NCBI GenBank assembly: GCA_964542455.1
Contig: CAZIUC010000016.1
Coordinates: 1-64,000, forward strand
Source of the DNA: PFJX01 sp964542455
GTDB lineage: Bacteria > Pseudomonadota > Gammaproteobacteria > Burkholderiales > Thiobacillaceae
Direction: 5' to 3'
Length of the DNA: 64,000 nucleotides
Part shown: piece after piece, positions 26,584 through 34,683 of the stretch
Layout of the letters: every line of letters starts with the position of its first letter
Position numbering within the stretch: the stretch's first letter is position 1
Translations under genes and position numbers: made by a program
Notes under the pieces: generated by a model
The model's input: the letters and a program-made list of their open reading frames with translations, nothing else
The model's database searches: none
What the model was told of the DNA's origin: nothing

Positions 26584-26798
26584 TGCACCGCGACGAAATC
26601 ATTCTTTACTGGAGTTCAGTAGACGAGGTCTTTGTCGCGGAGGCGCCGAAATTGCCAGGGTGCATGGCGCATGGTGATTCCTGTGAAAACGCACTAGCCA
26701 ATATCAAAGAGGCCATGCAATTGTGGCTGGAAACGGCTAGGGAATTTGGCGATCCGATCTCAGAGCCGAAGAGTGAGCGGCTTTATTCCCATGAGTGA
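26583..26798 (+). CDS. Second HicB-like protein, short form
   Basis: The 71-residue protein has the HicB-like core only: 'IILYWSSVDEVFVAEAPKLPGCMAHGDSCENALANI' resembles the HicB antitoxin fold, but no DNA-binding tail follows. The ATG at 26583 overlaps the hicB stop, and the TGA overlaps the GTG start of the mrr-like gene. It may be an orphan antitoxin, or an accessory protein for the restriction endonuclease; I cannot decide between these. Confidence 0.75.
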   Translation: MHRDEIILYWSSVDEVFVAEAPKLPGCMAHGDSCENALANIKEAMQLWLETAREFGDPISEPKSERLYSHE

Positions 26799-27712
26799 AC
26801 ATGCCGATTCCTGATTTTCAGACGTTAATGCTCCCACTGCTACGTTTCTGTGCGGATGGTGCCGAGCATAATCGGCACGATGCTCTGCCCGTACTAGCCA
26901 AGGAGTTCGCTTTGTCTGCGGCTGAGTTATCAGAGTTGCTGCCCTCTGGAAAGCAAGGCAAGTTTGTCAACCGGTTGGCATGGGCAAAAAGTTATCTCAA
27001 ACAGGCTGCGCTATTGGAAACCACGACTCGGGGTGTGTTCCGGATTACCGAGCGAGGCAAATCGGCTCTTGCGGGAAATCCTGTCCGCATCGACATGAAA
27101 TTCCTGGAGCGATATCCGGAGTATCAAGCCTTTCGATCCCTCCAGCGGAGCGGAAATCTCCCGGAAAAGGAGCGCGGGGAGGTGATTCAGCAATCTACCC
27201 CAGAGGAATTGCTTGAATCCGGTTACCTTCAAATTCGTACCGCATTGGCGGCTGATCTACTGGCGCAAGTCAAATCAGCCTCTCCTTCATTCTTCGAGCA
27301 CATGGTCGTCGAACTCCTGCTGCGTATGGGCTACGGAGGTACCCGCGAGGATGCCGGGCAGGTTGTCGGCAAAAGCGGCGATGGCGGTATTGACGGCATT
27401 ATCAAGGAAGATCGTTTGGGGCTGGACGTGATCTATATCCAGGCCAAGCGATGGGAAGGCGATATAGGTAGCTCGGAGATACGCAATTTCATTGGCGCGC
27501 TGTCCGTGCATAAGGCCAAGAAAGGCGTGTTCATCACGACATCAGGATTTAACAAGAATGCTCGTGAAACATCCGCCAAGGTGGATAGCAAGATTGTCCT
27601 CATCGACGGGCCTACTTTGACTGAACTCATGATTGATTTCGGTTTGGGTGTTTCTCCCGTGAACACCTACGAAATCAAACGTATCGATTCCGATTATTTT
27701 GCAGAAGACTGA
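26795..27712 (+). CDS. mrr: Mrr-type restriction endonuclease
   Basis: At 305 residues it is the usual Mrr length. The N-terminal half is a winged-helix-like Mrr_N domain, and the C-terminal half (about 160-280) is the Mrr catalytic domain with Asp200 in 'KSGDGGIDGII' and Gln216/Lys218 in 'YIQAKRW' of the PD-(D/E)xK type. Mrr enzymes cut methylated DNA and act against foreign DNA. The start is GTG at 26795 (GTGA overlap with the previous stop) or ATG at 26801. The gene is clearly more AT-rich than trpB and trpA, three bases away at its end, which points to recent transfer. Confidence 0.9.
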   Translation: MNMPIPDFQTLMLPLLRFCADGAEHNRHDALPVLAKEFALSAAELSELLPSGKQGKFVNRLAWAKSYLKQAALLETTTRGVFRITERGKSALAGNPVRIDMKFLERYPEYQAFRSLQRSGNLPEKERGEVIQQSTPEELLESGYLQIRTALAADLLAQVKSASPSFFEHMVVELLLRMGYGGTREDAGQVVGKSGDGGIDGIIKEDRLGLDVIYIQAKRWEGDIGSSEIRNFIGALSVHKAKKGVFITTSGFNKNARETSAKVDSKIVLIDGPTLTELMIDFGLGVSPVNTYEIKRIDSDYFAED

Positions 27713-27715
27713 CCC

Positions 27716-28513
27716 ATGAGCCGTATCACCCTAACTTTCACTCAACTCAAAGCCCAGGGCCGCAAGGCGCTGATTCCCTTCATCACCGCCGGCGATCCGG
27801 CGCCAGGCAATACCGTGCCGTTGATGCACGCCCTGGTGCAAGGCGGCGCCGACATCCTGGAATTGGGAGTGCCTTTCTCCGATCCGATGGCGGATGGGCC
27901 GACCATCCAGCGAGCCAGTGAGCGGGCATTGAAACACGGCGTCGGCCTGCGCGACGTGCTGGGCATGGTGGCGGAGTTCCGCAAGGTCAATGCCAGCACG
28001 CCGGTGGTGCTGATGGGCTATGCCAATCCGATCGAGGCGATGGGCTGGGACGGCTTCTGCAGCGCCGCCGCCGCCGCCGGGGTGGATGGCGTGCTGACCG
28101 TGGATTACCCGCCCGAGGAGTCCGACGAGTTCGCCGCGAAATGCGCCGCCGCCGGACTGGATAACATCTATCTGCTGGCGCCGACCACACCGGTCGCGCG
28201 GGTCGCGGCGGTAGCCAAATTGGCGCGCGGCTTCATCTATTACGTCTCGCTGAAAGGTGTGACCGGGGCGGCGAGCATCGACATGAGCGAAGTCGCCGCG
28301 CGCTTGCCCGCCATCCATGCCGCGACCGGCTTGCCGGTGGGCGTGGGCTTCGGCATCCGCGACGCGGAAACGGCGCGGCAGGTAGGCGCGGTGGCGGACG
28401 CGGTGGTGATCGGCTCACGCATCGTGCAGGAGATCGAGCAATCCGCGCCCGAGGCGATGCTCGATAATGTGAAGAATTTCGTGGCTGGCGTGCGCGCCGC
28501 CCTGGATAACTAA
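27716..28513 (+). CDS. trpA: Tryptophan synthase alpha chain
   Basis: TrpA cleaves indole-3-glycerol phosphate and channels indole to TrpB. The 265-residue TIM-barrel protein has the catalytic Glu and Asp in 'ADILELGVPFSDPMADGPTIQ', and the phosphate-binding 'VGVGFGIRDAE' and 'VVIGSRIVQEIE' loops. It starts three bases after the mrr-like gene, so its translation may depend on that gene. accD follows after ten bases. Confidence 0.96.
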   Translation: MSRITLTFTQLKAQGRKALIPFITAGDPAPGNTVPLMHALVQGGADILELGVPFSDPMADGPTIQRASERALKHGVGLRDVLGMVAEFRKVNASTPVVLMGYANPIEAMGWDGFCSAAAAAGVDGVLTVDYPPEESDEFAAKCAAAGLDNIYLLAPTTPVARVAAVAKLARGFIYYVSLKGVTGAASIDMSEVAARLPAIHAATGLPVGVGFGIRDAETARQVGAVADAVVIGSRIVQEIEQSAPEAMLDNVKNFVAGVRAALDN

Positions 28514-28523
28514 AGGAAATGTC

Positions 28524-29390
28524 ATGAGCTGGTTCCAGAAACTCATTCCCCCGAAGATCAAGCGGCGTGTCGAAGCGAGCAAGAAAGTGGTGCCCGAGGG
28601 CATCTGGAACAAGTGCCCGTCCTGTGAAGCCGTGCTCTACGCGGCGGATCTGGGGCAAAGCCAGCATGTTTGCCCGCAGTGCGGCCACCATCTCCGGATC
28701 GGCGCGCGCAAGCGGTTGGACTTGCTGCTGGACGAGGAAGGCCGCAACGAGATCGGCGCCAATGTCTTGCCCCTGGACTCGCTCAAGTTCAAGGACAGCA
28801 AGCGTTACAGTGACCGCATCACCGATGCCACTCGGGAGACCGATGAAAAAGATGCCCTGGTGGTCATGGAAGGTTCCATGCTGGGGGTGCCGGTGACTGT
28901 GGCGGCGTTCGAGTTCCGCTTCATGGGCGGTTCGATGGGTTCGGTGGTGGGCGAGCGTTTCGTGCGCGGTGTCGAGGCCTCGATCCGCGACAAGAAGCCA
29001 TTCATCTGTGTTTCCGCCAGTGGTGGCGCGCGCATGCAGGAGGGCTTGACCTCGCTCATGCAGATGGCCAAGACTTCGGCCGCGCTGACCCAGCTTTCCG
29101 CCAATCGCCTGCCGTTCATCTCGGTACTGACCGATCCGACCATGGGCGGGGTCTCCGCCAGCTTCGCCATGCTGGGCGATGTGATCGTGGCGGAACCCAA
29201 GGCCCTGATCGGTTTCGCTGGCCCGCGCGTGATCGAACAGACCGTGCGCGAGACCCTGCCGGAAGGTTTTCAGCGCGCCGAATTCCTGGTCGAACACGGC
29301 GCCGTCGATCGCATCATCGACCGTCGCGAGATGAAGCGTGCGCTGGCGCGTATGTGCGCTCAGTTCATGCGCAAGCCGACACCGAACTGA
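28524..29390 (+). CDS. accD: Acetyl-CoA carboxylase carboxyltransferase subunit beta
   Basis: AccD is the beta subunit of the carboxyltransferase that makes malonyl-CoA for fatty-acid synthesis. The 288-residue protein has the N-terminal zinc ribbon Cys31, Cys34, Cys50 and Cys53 ('CPSC', 'CPQC') and the crotonase-like core with 'SASGGARMQEGLTSLMQM' and 'GGVSASFAMLGDV'. The trpA-accD-folC order is normal for these bacteria. Confidence 0.97.
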   Translation: MSWFQKLIPPKIKRRVEASKKVVPEGIWNKCPSCEAVLYAADLGQSQHVCPQCGHHLRIGARKRLDLLLDEEGRNEIGANVLPLDSLKFKDSKRYSDRITDATRETDEKDALVVMEGSMLGVPVTVAAFEFRFMGGSMGSVVGERFVRGVEASIRDKKPFICVSASGGARMQEGLTSLMQMAKTSAALTQLSANRLPFISVLTDPTMGGVSASFAMLGDVIVAEPKALIGFAGPRVIEQTVRETLPEGFQRAEFLVEHGAVDRIIDRREMKRALARMCAQFMRKPTPN

Positions 29391-29391
29391 C

Positions 29392-30669
29392 GTGGGCCAG
29401 CCAACCACCCTCGCCGGCTGGCTGGCTTATCTCGAAGCGCGCAATGTCACCGCCATCGTTCTTGGACTGGACCGTGTCCGTGAGGTGGCCGAGAGACTCG
29501 CGTTGCATCAGGACTTTCCCCTCGTCACGGTGGGTGGCACCAACGGCAAGGGCTCAGTCTGCGCTTTTCTGGAAGCCATGCTGGACGCGGCCGGCTATTG
29601 CGTCGGCTGCTATACCTCGCCGCATCTGTTGCGCTACAACGAGCGGGTTCGAATCGCGGGCAATGAGGCCAGTGATGCCGACCTGTGCCGTGCCCTGGCG
29701 GCGGTCGAAGCCGCGCGCGGCGCTACGCCCCTGACCTACTTCGAGCAAGGCACGTTGGCCGCGCTGTGGTTGTTCCAGGAAGCCGGCATCGATGTCGCCA
29801 TCATGGAAGTGGGACTGGGCGGCCGTCTCGATGCGGTAAACCTGTGGGATGCCGATTGCGCCGTGGTCAGCAGTGTGGATATCGACCACCAGGCTTTCCT
29901 CGGCGACACCCGCGAGCTGATCGGTTTCGAGAAGGCCGGCATCTACCGGGGTGGCCGCCCCGCCATCTGCGGCGATGCGAATCCGCCGGCCAGCCTGCTC
30001 GACCATGCCGCCGCCATCGGTGCCGATCTCCTGCGCCTGGGGCCGGACATTCGCGTGGAAGTGGAGGAAAGCGGCTGGACCTGCCGGGTGCGCGAGGCGG
30101 TATTTCCCGCATTGCCTCGTCCGGCCATGCCGGGCCTGCATCAGCTTGGCAACGCCGCATGCGCCATCGCCGCCCTATACACCTTGCGCGAGCGAATGCC
30201 CGTGCCCATGCGGGCGATCCGCGGCGGCATCGCGGGCGCGCGTCAACCCGGGCGTTTTCAGGTGGTCGGGCAGGCACCCCTGCGTGTCCTCGATGTGGCG
30301 CATAACCCGCATGCGGCGCGCGCGCTGGCCGCGAATCTTGCCAATTTGCCTCCAAACGGACAGATCCACGCCGTATTCGCCATGCTGGCGGACAAGGATG
30401 TGGACGGGGTGATCGATCCGCTCGCGCCCCACATTGCCTGCTGGCATGTGGCCGGGCTGTCCGGACCGCGCGGGCTACCCGGCGCGACTCTGGGCGAGCA
30501 CCTGGCGGCACGTTCGCTCAAGTATCAGGTGCATGCCGATGTCGCCGGCGCATGGCAAGCCGCGTGTCGACTGGCGGGGCCGGCTGATACAATCGCCGTC
30601 TTCGGTTCCTTCCATACCGTGGCTGAAGTGATGGTGTCTCTCGAACATTCCCCGAACCCGCATGGCTGA
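29392..30669 (+). CDS. folC: Dihydrofolate/folylpolyglutamate synthase
   Basis: FolC adds glutamate to dihydropteroate and to folates with ATP. From the GTG at 29392, one base after the accD stop, the product has 425 residues, the normal FolC length. The P-loop 'VGGTNGKGSVCAF' lies at about residues 46-58, followed by 'YTSPHLLRYNERVRI', 'VGLGGRLDAVN' and 'DIDHQAFLGDT'. The frame upstream of this GTG lies within accD and is not family-like. The end overlaps the next gene by eight bases. Confidence 0.94.
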   Translation: MGQPTTLAGWLAYLEARNVTAIVLGLDRVREVAERLALHQDFPLVTVGGTNGKGSVCAFLEAMLDAAGYCVGCYTSPHLLRYNERVRIAGNEASDADLCRALAAVEAARGATPLTYFEQGTLAALWLFQEAGIDVAIMEVGLGGRLDAVNLWDADCAVVSSVDIDHQAFLGDTRELIGFEKAGIYRGGRPAICGDANPPASLLDHAAAIGADLLRLGPDIRVEVEESGWTCRVREAVFPALPRPAMPGLHQLGNAACAIAALYTLRERMPVPMRAIRGGIAGARQPGRFQVVGQAPLRVLDVAHNPHAARALAANLANLPPNGQIHAVFAMLADKDVDGVIDPLAPHIACWHVAGLSGPRGLPGATLGEHLAARSLKYQVHADVAGAWQAACRLAGPADTIAVFGSFHTVAEVMVSLEHSPNPHG

Positions 30670-31297
30670 TATTTCCGCGACCCAGAATACTTTGACGCAG
30701 GAGCAGATGGCATTGCGTCGTCGTGCCCGGCGCCGTCTGGTGGGTGCCATCGCGATTGCGCTGTCTGCCGTCCTGATCCTGCCCATGCTGTTCGATCCGG
30801 AACCGAGGCCGCTGGGGCCGGATGTGGATATCCGCATCCCCGCGCCGAGCTCGGCATTCGAAACGGCCCCCGAGACCGCGCCCGCTCTGCCAGCCGCTGT
30901 GGATGTGGACGAACCGCCGACACAGGCGGCCGAACCTACCTTGCCGACTCCCGCTGCAAAGGCGGTCCCCACCGCGGCGCCAGTCGAAGCCAAGACCGAG
31001 AAAGACGAGGAGAAATTACTCGACAAGGCTGCCGTGAAGCCACCACCACCCTTGCCCAAGCCAACCGGCGCATTCGCCAGCCACGGCTTCTATCTGCAAC
31101 TGGGCGCTTTCACCAGCGAAAGCAATGCCCTGCAATTGCGGGAGAAGGTCGCCGCCGCCGGCTTCAAAGTGGCCATGGCCGACTCCAACGGACAGTATCG
31201 GGTGAGAGTGGGGCCGATTCCGGAAAAAGATCGCGCGCTGGAAATGCAGGCCAAGCTCAAGGCCAAGGGTTTCACGTCGGTCATGCTGGGACCATGA
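30662..31297 (+). CDS. SPOR-domain cell-division protein (DedD-like)
   Basis: This 211-residue inner-membrane protein has a short basic cytoplasmic start, one transmembrane helix (about 25-43), a Pro/Ala-rich periplasmic linker and a C-terminal SPOR domain (about 138-211, 'HGFYLQLGAFTSESNALQLREKV') that binds peptidoglycan stripped of stem peptides at the division site. Position between folC and cvpA matches DedD of other proteobacteria. It overlaps folC by eight bases. Confidence 0.9.
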   Translation: MADISATQNTLTQEQMALRRRARRRLVGAIAIALSAVLILPMLFDPEPRPLGPDVDIRIPAPSSAFETAPETAPALPAAVDVDEPPTQAAEPTLPTPAAKAVPTAAPVEAKTEKDEEKLLDKAAVKPPPPLPKPTGAFASHGFYLQLGAFTSESNALQLREKVAAAGFKVAMADSNGQYRVRVGPIPEKDRALEMQAKLKAKGFTSVMLGP

Positions 31298-31304
31298 CAT
31301 TGCC

Positions 31305-31793
31305 ATGAGTTCGCTGGATCTGATCGCGCTCGGAATCTTCGCGTTTTCCGCCGTCCTAGGCCTGATGCGCGGTTTGACCCGCGAGGTGCTTTCCCTGCTG
31401 TCCTGGTTTGTGGCCTTCTATGCCGCCAAGTCGTTCGCGCCGGCGCTGGCACCCTGGATACCCGGCCTGGATGCGCCCGCGCTCAGCCACGCGGCGTCCT
31501 TGGTGGTGATCTTCGTTGCCGTGTTGATCGCGGCCAGTTTGTTGTCCGCCGCGGTCGGTGGCCTGGTCAAGGTGGCTGGCATGGGGCCTTACGACAGCCT
31601 GCTGGGCGGACTGTTCGGGGCGACGCGCGGCGGTCTCATTCTGATCATGCTCACCTTGCTGGCCGGGCTAACCGCTTTGCCCAAAACGCATACCTGGCAG
31701 GCTTCTCTTCTGCATGGCCACCTGGAACAGGCGGCCAACAAACTCAAACCCTGGTTGCCGGCCGATATGGCAGCCCTGATTCAATACCACTGA
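31305..31793 (+). CDS. cvpA: CvpA family membrane protein
   Basis: The 162-residue protein has four hydrophobic segments and the family pattern 'DLIALGIFAFSAVLGLMRGLTREVLSLLSW' at the N-terminus. CvpA is needed for colicin V production in E. coli and for envelope stress resistance in other species; its molecular function is open. It precedes purF by nine bases, the usual arrangement. Confidence 0.93.
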   Translation: MSSLDLIALGIFAFSAVLGLMRGLTREVLSLLSWFVAFYAAKSFAPALAPWIPGLDAPALSHAASLVVIFVAVLIAASLLSAAVGGLVKVAGMGPYDSLLGGLFGATRGGLILIMLTLLAGLTALPKTHTWQASLLHGHLEQAANKLKPWLPADMAALIQYH

Positions 31794-31802
31794 GGTTTTT
31801 CC

Positions 31803-33323
31803 ATGTGCGGCATCGTCGGCATCGTCTCCAGCCAACCCGTCAACCAACCGCTCTATGACGCGTTGCAATTGCTGCAACACCGCGGCCAGGATGCCGCCGG
31901 CATTGTCACCATGGACGGCAGCATGTTCCACATGCACAAGAACCTGGGCATGGTGCGCGACGTGTTCCGTACCCGCGACATGCGCAATCTGATCGGCAAC
32001 ACGGGTATTGCCCATGTGCGTTATCCCACCGCCGGCAGCGCCTCCAGCCCGGCCGAGGCACAGCCGTTCTATGTGAATTCGCCGTTCGGCATTGTTCTCG
32101 CGCACAACGGCAACCTCACCAATACCGAGACCTTGCAACGTGAACTGTTCATGGACGATTTGCGTCATGTGAACACCGGTTCTGATTCGGAAGTGCTGCT
32201 CAACGTTCTCGCGCACGAGTTGCAGGAAGCGGTGCATGGGCATCGCCTCACGGTTGACGACGTGTTCAACGCCGTTGCCGGGGTGCATCGCCGCTGCAAG
32301 GGCGCCTATGCGGTGGTGGCGCTGATCGCCGGCTTCGGCCTGCTGGCCTTCCGTGATCCCAACGGCATCCGTCCCCTCCTGGTCGGGCGCCAGGAAACCG
32401 ATGACGGTACCGACTGGATCGTGTCCTCCGAGAGCGTGGCGGTGGAACCGACCGGATTCCATGTGGTGCGCGATGTGGCGCCGGGCGAAGCGGTTGTGAT
32501 CACTTGCAATAGCGAATTCCACAGCCGGCAATGCGTTGCGCCCAGTGAATTCACCCCCTGCATTTTCGAATATGTCTATTTCGCCCGCCCCGACTCCATC
32601 ATGGATGGCGCCTCCATCTACGAGACGCGCTTGCGCATGGGCGAATTCCTGGCCGAGAAGATCAAACGTGATTTCAGCCATCTACCCATCGACGTGGTCG
32701 TCCCGATTCCCGACACCAGCCGACCCTCCGCCCTGCAACTGGCCTACAAGCTCAATCTGCCGTACCGGGAAGGCTTCATCAAGAACCGTTATATCGGCCG
32801 CACGTTCATCATGCCCGGCCAGGCTTCGCGCAAGAAATCGGTGCGCCAGAAGCTCAATGCCATGTGCGTGGAGTTCAAGGGCAAGAATGTGCTGCTGGTG
32901 GACGACTCCATCGTGCGTGGCACCACCAGCCGGGAAATCATCCAGATGGCACGCGAGGCGGGTGCCAAATCGGTGTTCTTCGCCTCCGCTTCGCCGCCGG
33001 TGCGTTACCCCAACGTTTACGGTATCGACATGCCGACACGCGCGGAATTGTTGGCCAACGGACGCAACGACGAGGAAATCGCCCGCGAACTGGGTGCCGA
33101 TGCCGTGATCTACCAGGATCTGGCCGACCTCATCAGTGCCGTGAGAAAGGTCAATCCCAAGTTGACGCGCTTCGACTCCTCCTGTTTCGACGGTTGCTAC
33201 ATCACGGGTGACGTCAGCGAGGAATACCTCGTCCGCCTGGAAGGCCAGAGAAACGGTGACATTCCCACCACCCCGACGCCCTCCACCCGGCAGATGGACC
33301 TGAATCTGGCGGAAAGCGAATAA
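31803..33323 (+). CDS. purF: Amidophosphoribosyltransferase
   Basis: PurF makes 5-phosphoribosylamine from PRPP and glutamine, the first committed purine step. After Met removal Cys2 ('MCGIVGIV') is the N-terminal nucleophile. The PRPP loop 'VLLVDDSIVRGTTSREI' begins near residue 363. The 506-residue length is normal. It is followed by a long inverted repeat and metZ. Confidence 0.97.
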   Translation: MCGIVGIVSSQPVNQPLYDALQLLQHRGQDAAGIVTMDGSMFHMHKNLGMVRDVFRTRDMRNLIGNTGIAHVRYPTAGSASSPAEAQPFYVNSPFGIVLAHNGNLTNTETLQRELFMDDLRHVNTGSDSEVLLNVLAHELQEAVHGHRLTVDDVFNAVAGVHRRCKGAYAVVALIAGFGLLAFRDPNGIRPLLVGRQETDDGTDWIVSSESVAVEPTGFHVVRDVAPGEAVVITCNSEFHSRQCVAPSEFTPCIFEYVYFARPDSIMDGASIYETRLRMGEFLAEKIKRDFSHLPIDVVVPIPDTSRPSALQLAYKLNLPYREGFIKNRYIGRTFIMPGQASRKKSVRQKLNAMCVEFKGKNVLLVDDSIVRGTTSREIIQMAREAGAKSVFFASASPPVRYPNVYGIDMPTRAELLANGRNDEEIARELGADAVIYQDLADLISAVRKVNPKLTRFDSSCFDGCYITGDVSEEYLVRLEGQRNGDIPTTPTPSTRQMDLNLAESE

Positions 33324-33326
33324 CTC

Positions 33327-33407
33327 GTAGGATGTGGTGAGCGCTGCGAACCGCACCGATCCAACCGGTCTTGCAAGATGCGGTTCGCTGCGCTCACCAC
33401 ACCCTAC
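33327..33407. repeat. Long inverted repeat between purF and metZ (family C)
   Basis: Two arms of 29 bases, 33327-33355 and 33379-33407, are reverse complements at 27 positions, with a 23-base centre. The arm core 'tgagcgctgcgaaccgca' is of the kind seen in many proteobacterial intergenic repeats. It may end the purF transcript, but no T-run follows. Confidence 0.75.
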
Positions 33408-33425
33408 GTCATACGGATACACATC

Positions 33426-34601
33426 ATGGAACAGCCCCTCCAGCCGGAAACCCTGGCCGTCCGCTCCGGCACTGTGCGCAGCCAGTTCAACGAGCATTCC
33501 GAGGCGATGTACCTCACCTCCAGCTTCGTGTTCGACAGCGCCGCCGAGGCCGCCGCGCGTTTTTCCGGCGCCGAGGCCGGGCCGATCTATGCGCGCTTCA
33601 CCAACCCCAGCGTTTCCATGTTCGAGGAACGCCTCGCCGCCCTCGAAGGCGCCGAGCGTTGTGTCGCATTCGCCTCCGGCATGGCGGCCATCCTGGCCAC
33701 GGTGATGGGCCTGATGAAAGCTGGCGAGCATGTGGTCGCCTCGCGTTCCATCTTCGGCTCTACGGTGCAATTGTTCAGCAACATCCTTGGACGCTTTGGC
33801 GTCGAGACCACCTTCGTGTCGCCCACCGACCCGGAAGAATGGCGCGCAGCCGTCAAGCCCAATACCCGATTGTTCTTCCTTGAATCACCCTCCAATCCAC
33901 TCACCGAAGTCAGCGACATCCGTGCCCTGGCGGACATCGCCCACGCCGCCGGAGCCTGGCTGGCCGTGGACAACTGCTTCTGCACCCCGATCCTGCAACG
34001 CCCACTGGACCTGGGTGCCGATATCGTCATCCACTCCGCCACCAAATATCTGGACGGGCAGGGCAGAGTGCTGGGCGGCGCCGTGTTGGGAAAAAAAGAC
34101 TTGATGGAAGGCGTCTATACCTTCCTGCGCACCGCCGGCCCGACGCTGTCCGCGTTCAATGCCTGGGTGCTGCACAAGGGCCTGGAAACGCTGGGCCTGA
34201 GAATGCGGGCACATTCCGAGAATGCGCTGGCGCTGGCGATCTGGCTGGAGGCACATCCCAAGGTCGCGCGCGTGTTCTACCCCGGCCTGCCCTCACACCC
34301 GCAACATCAACTCGCCATGAACCAGCAGAAAACCGGTGGCGGCATCGTCGCCTTCGAACTGGCTGGCGGTACGCAAGCAGCCTGGAAAGTGATCGACGCC
34401 ACCCAGCTCATGTCCATTACCGCCAACCTGGGCGACACCCGCACCACCATCACCCACCCGTCGAGCACCACCCACAGTCGTATGACCCCGGAACAGCGCG
34501 CCACCGCCGGCATCGGTGACGGCCTCATCCGCGTCGCGGTGGGCCTGGAGGCGGTGGTGGATTTGCGCAACGATCTGGCGCGCGGTCTGGACGCGCTTTG
34601 A
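33426..34601 (+). CDS. metZ: O-succinylhomoserine sulfhydrylase
   Basis: MetZ converts O-succinylhomoserine and sulfide directly to homocysteine. The 391-residue PLP enzyme of the Cys/Met metabolism family has the Schiff-base Lys207 in 'HSATKYLDGQGRV', plus 'YARFTNPSVSMFEERLAALE' and 'SGMAAILA'. The start 'MEQPLQPETLAVRSG' at 33426 lies just past the inverted repeat; the frame is open upstream only within that repeat. MetZ rather than MetB is preferred because of the purF-metZ order and the 'GQGRVLGGAV' segment. Confidence 0.92.
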   Translation: MEQPLQPETLAVRSGTVRSQFNEHSEAMYLTSSFVFDSAAEAAARFSGAEAGPIYARFTNPSVSMFEERLAALEGAERCVAFASGMAAILATVMGLMKAGEHVVASRSIFGSTVQLFSNILGRFGVETTFVSPTDPEEWRAAVKPNTRLFFLESPSNPLTEVSDIRALADIAHAAGAWLAVDNCFCTPILQRPLDLGADIVIHSATKYLDGQGRVLGGAVLGKKDLMEGVYTFLRTAGPTLSAFNAWVLHKGLETLGLRMRAHSENALALAIWLEAHPKVARVFYPGLPSHPQHQLAMNQQKTGGGIVAFELAGGTQAAWKVIDATQLMSITANLGDTRTTITHPSSTTHSRMTPEQRATAGIGDGLIRVAVGLEAVVDLRNDLARGLDAL

Positions 34602-34605
34602 CTCT

Positions 34606-34682
34606 GTAACGCCGGCGCCTCGCCGGCGCGACAAGGTTGTTGGCGCGGCTATCGGCCCGCGGCCGAAAATCGCGCCGTAGCG
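34606..34682. repeat. Dispersed palindromic repeat (family A) between metZ and surA
   Basis: The gap between the converging metZ and surA genes holds GCCGGCG-CCT-CGCCGGC (34611-34627) and ends 'gccgtagcg'. The first hairpin is the same core as at 285-332. It may serve both genes as a terminator. Confidence 0.6.
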
Positions 34683-34683
34683 T

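Noticed and set aside
31266..33323. Idea that purF is part of a purine operator-controlled unit
   Set aside because: No PurR-box-like palindrome was found before cvpA or purF; the short gaps suggest simple co-transcription with folC and the SPOR gene.
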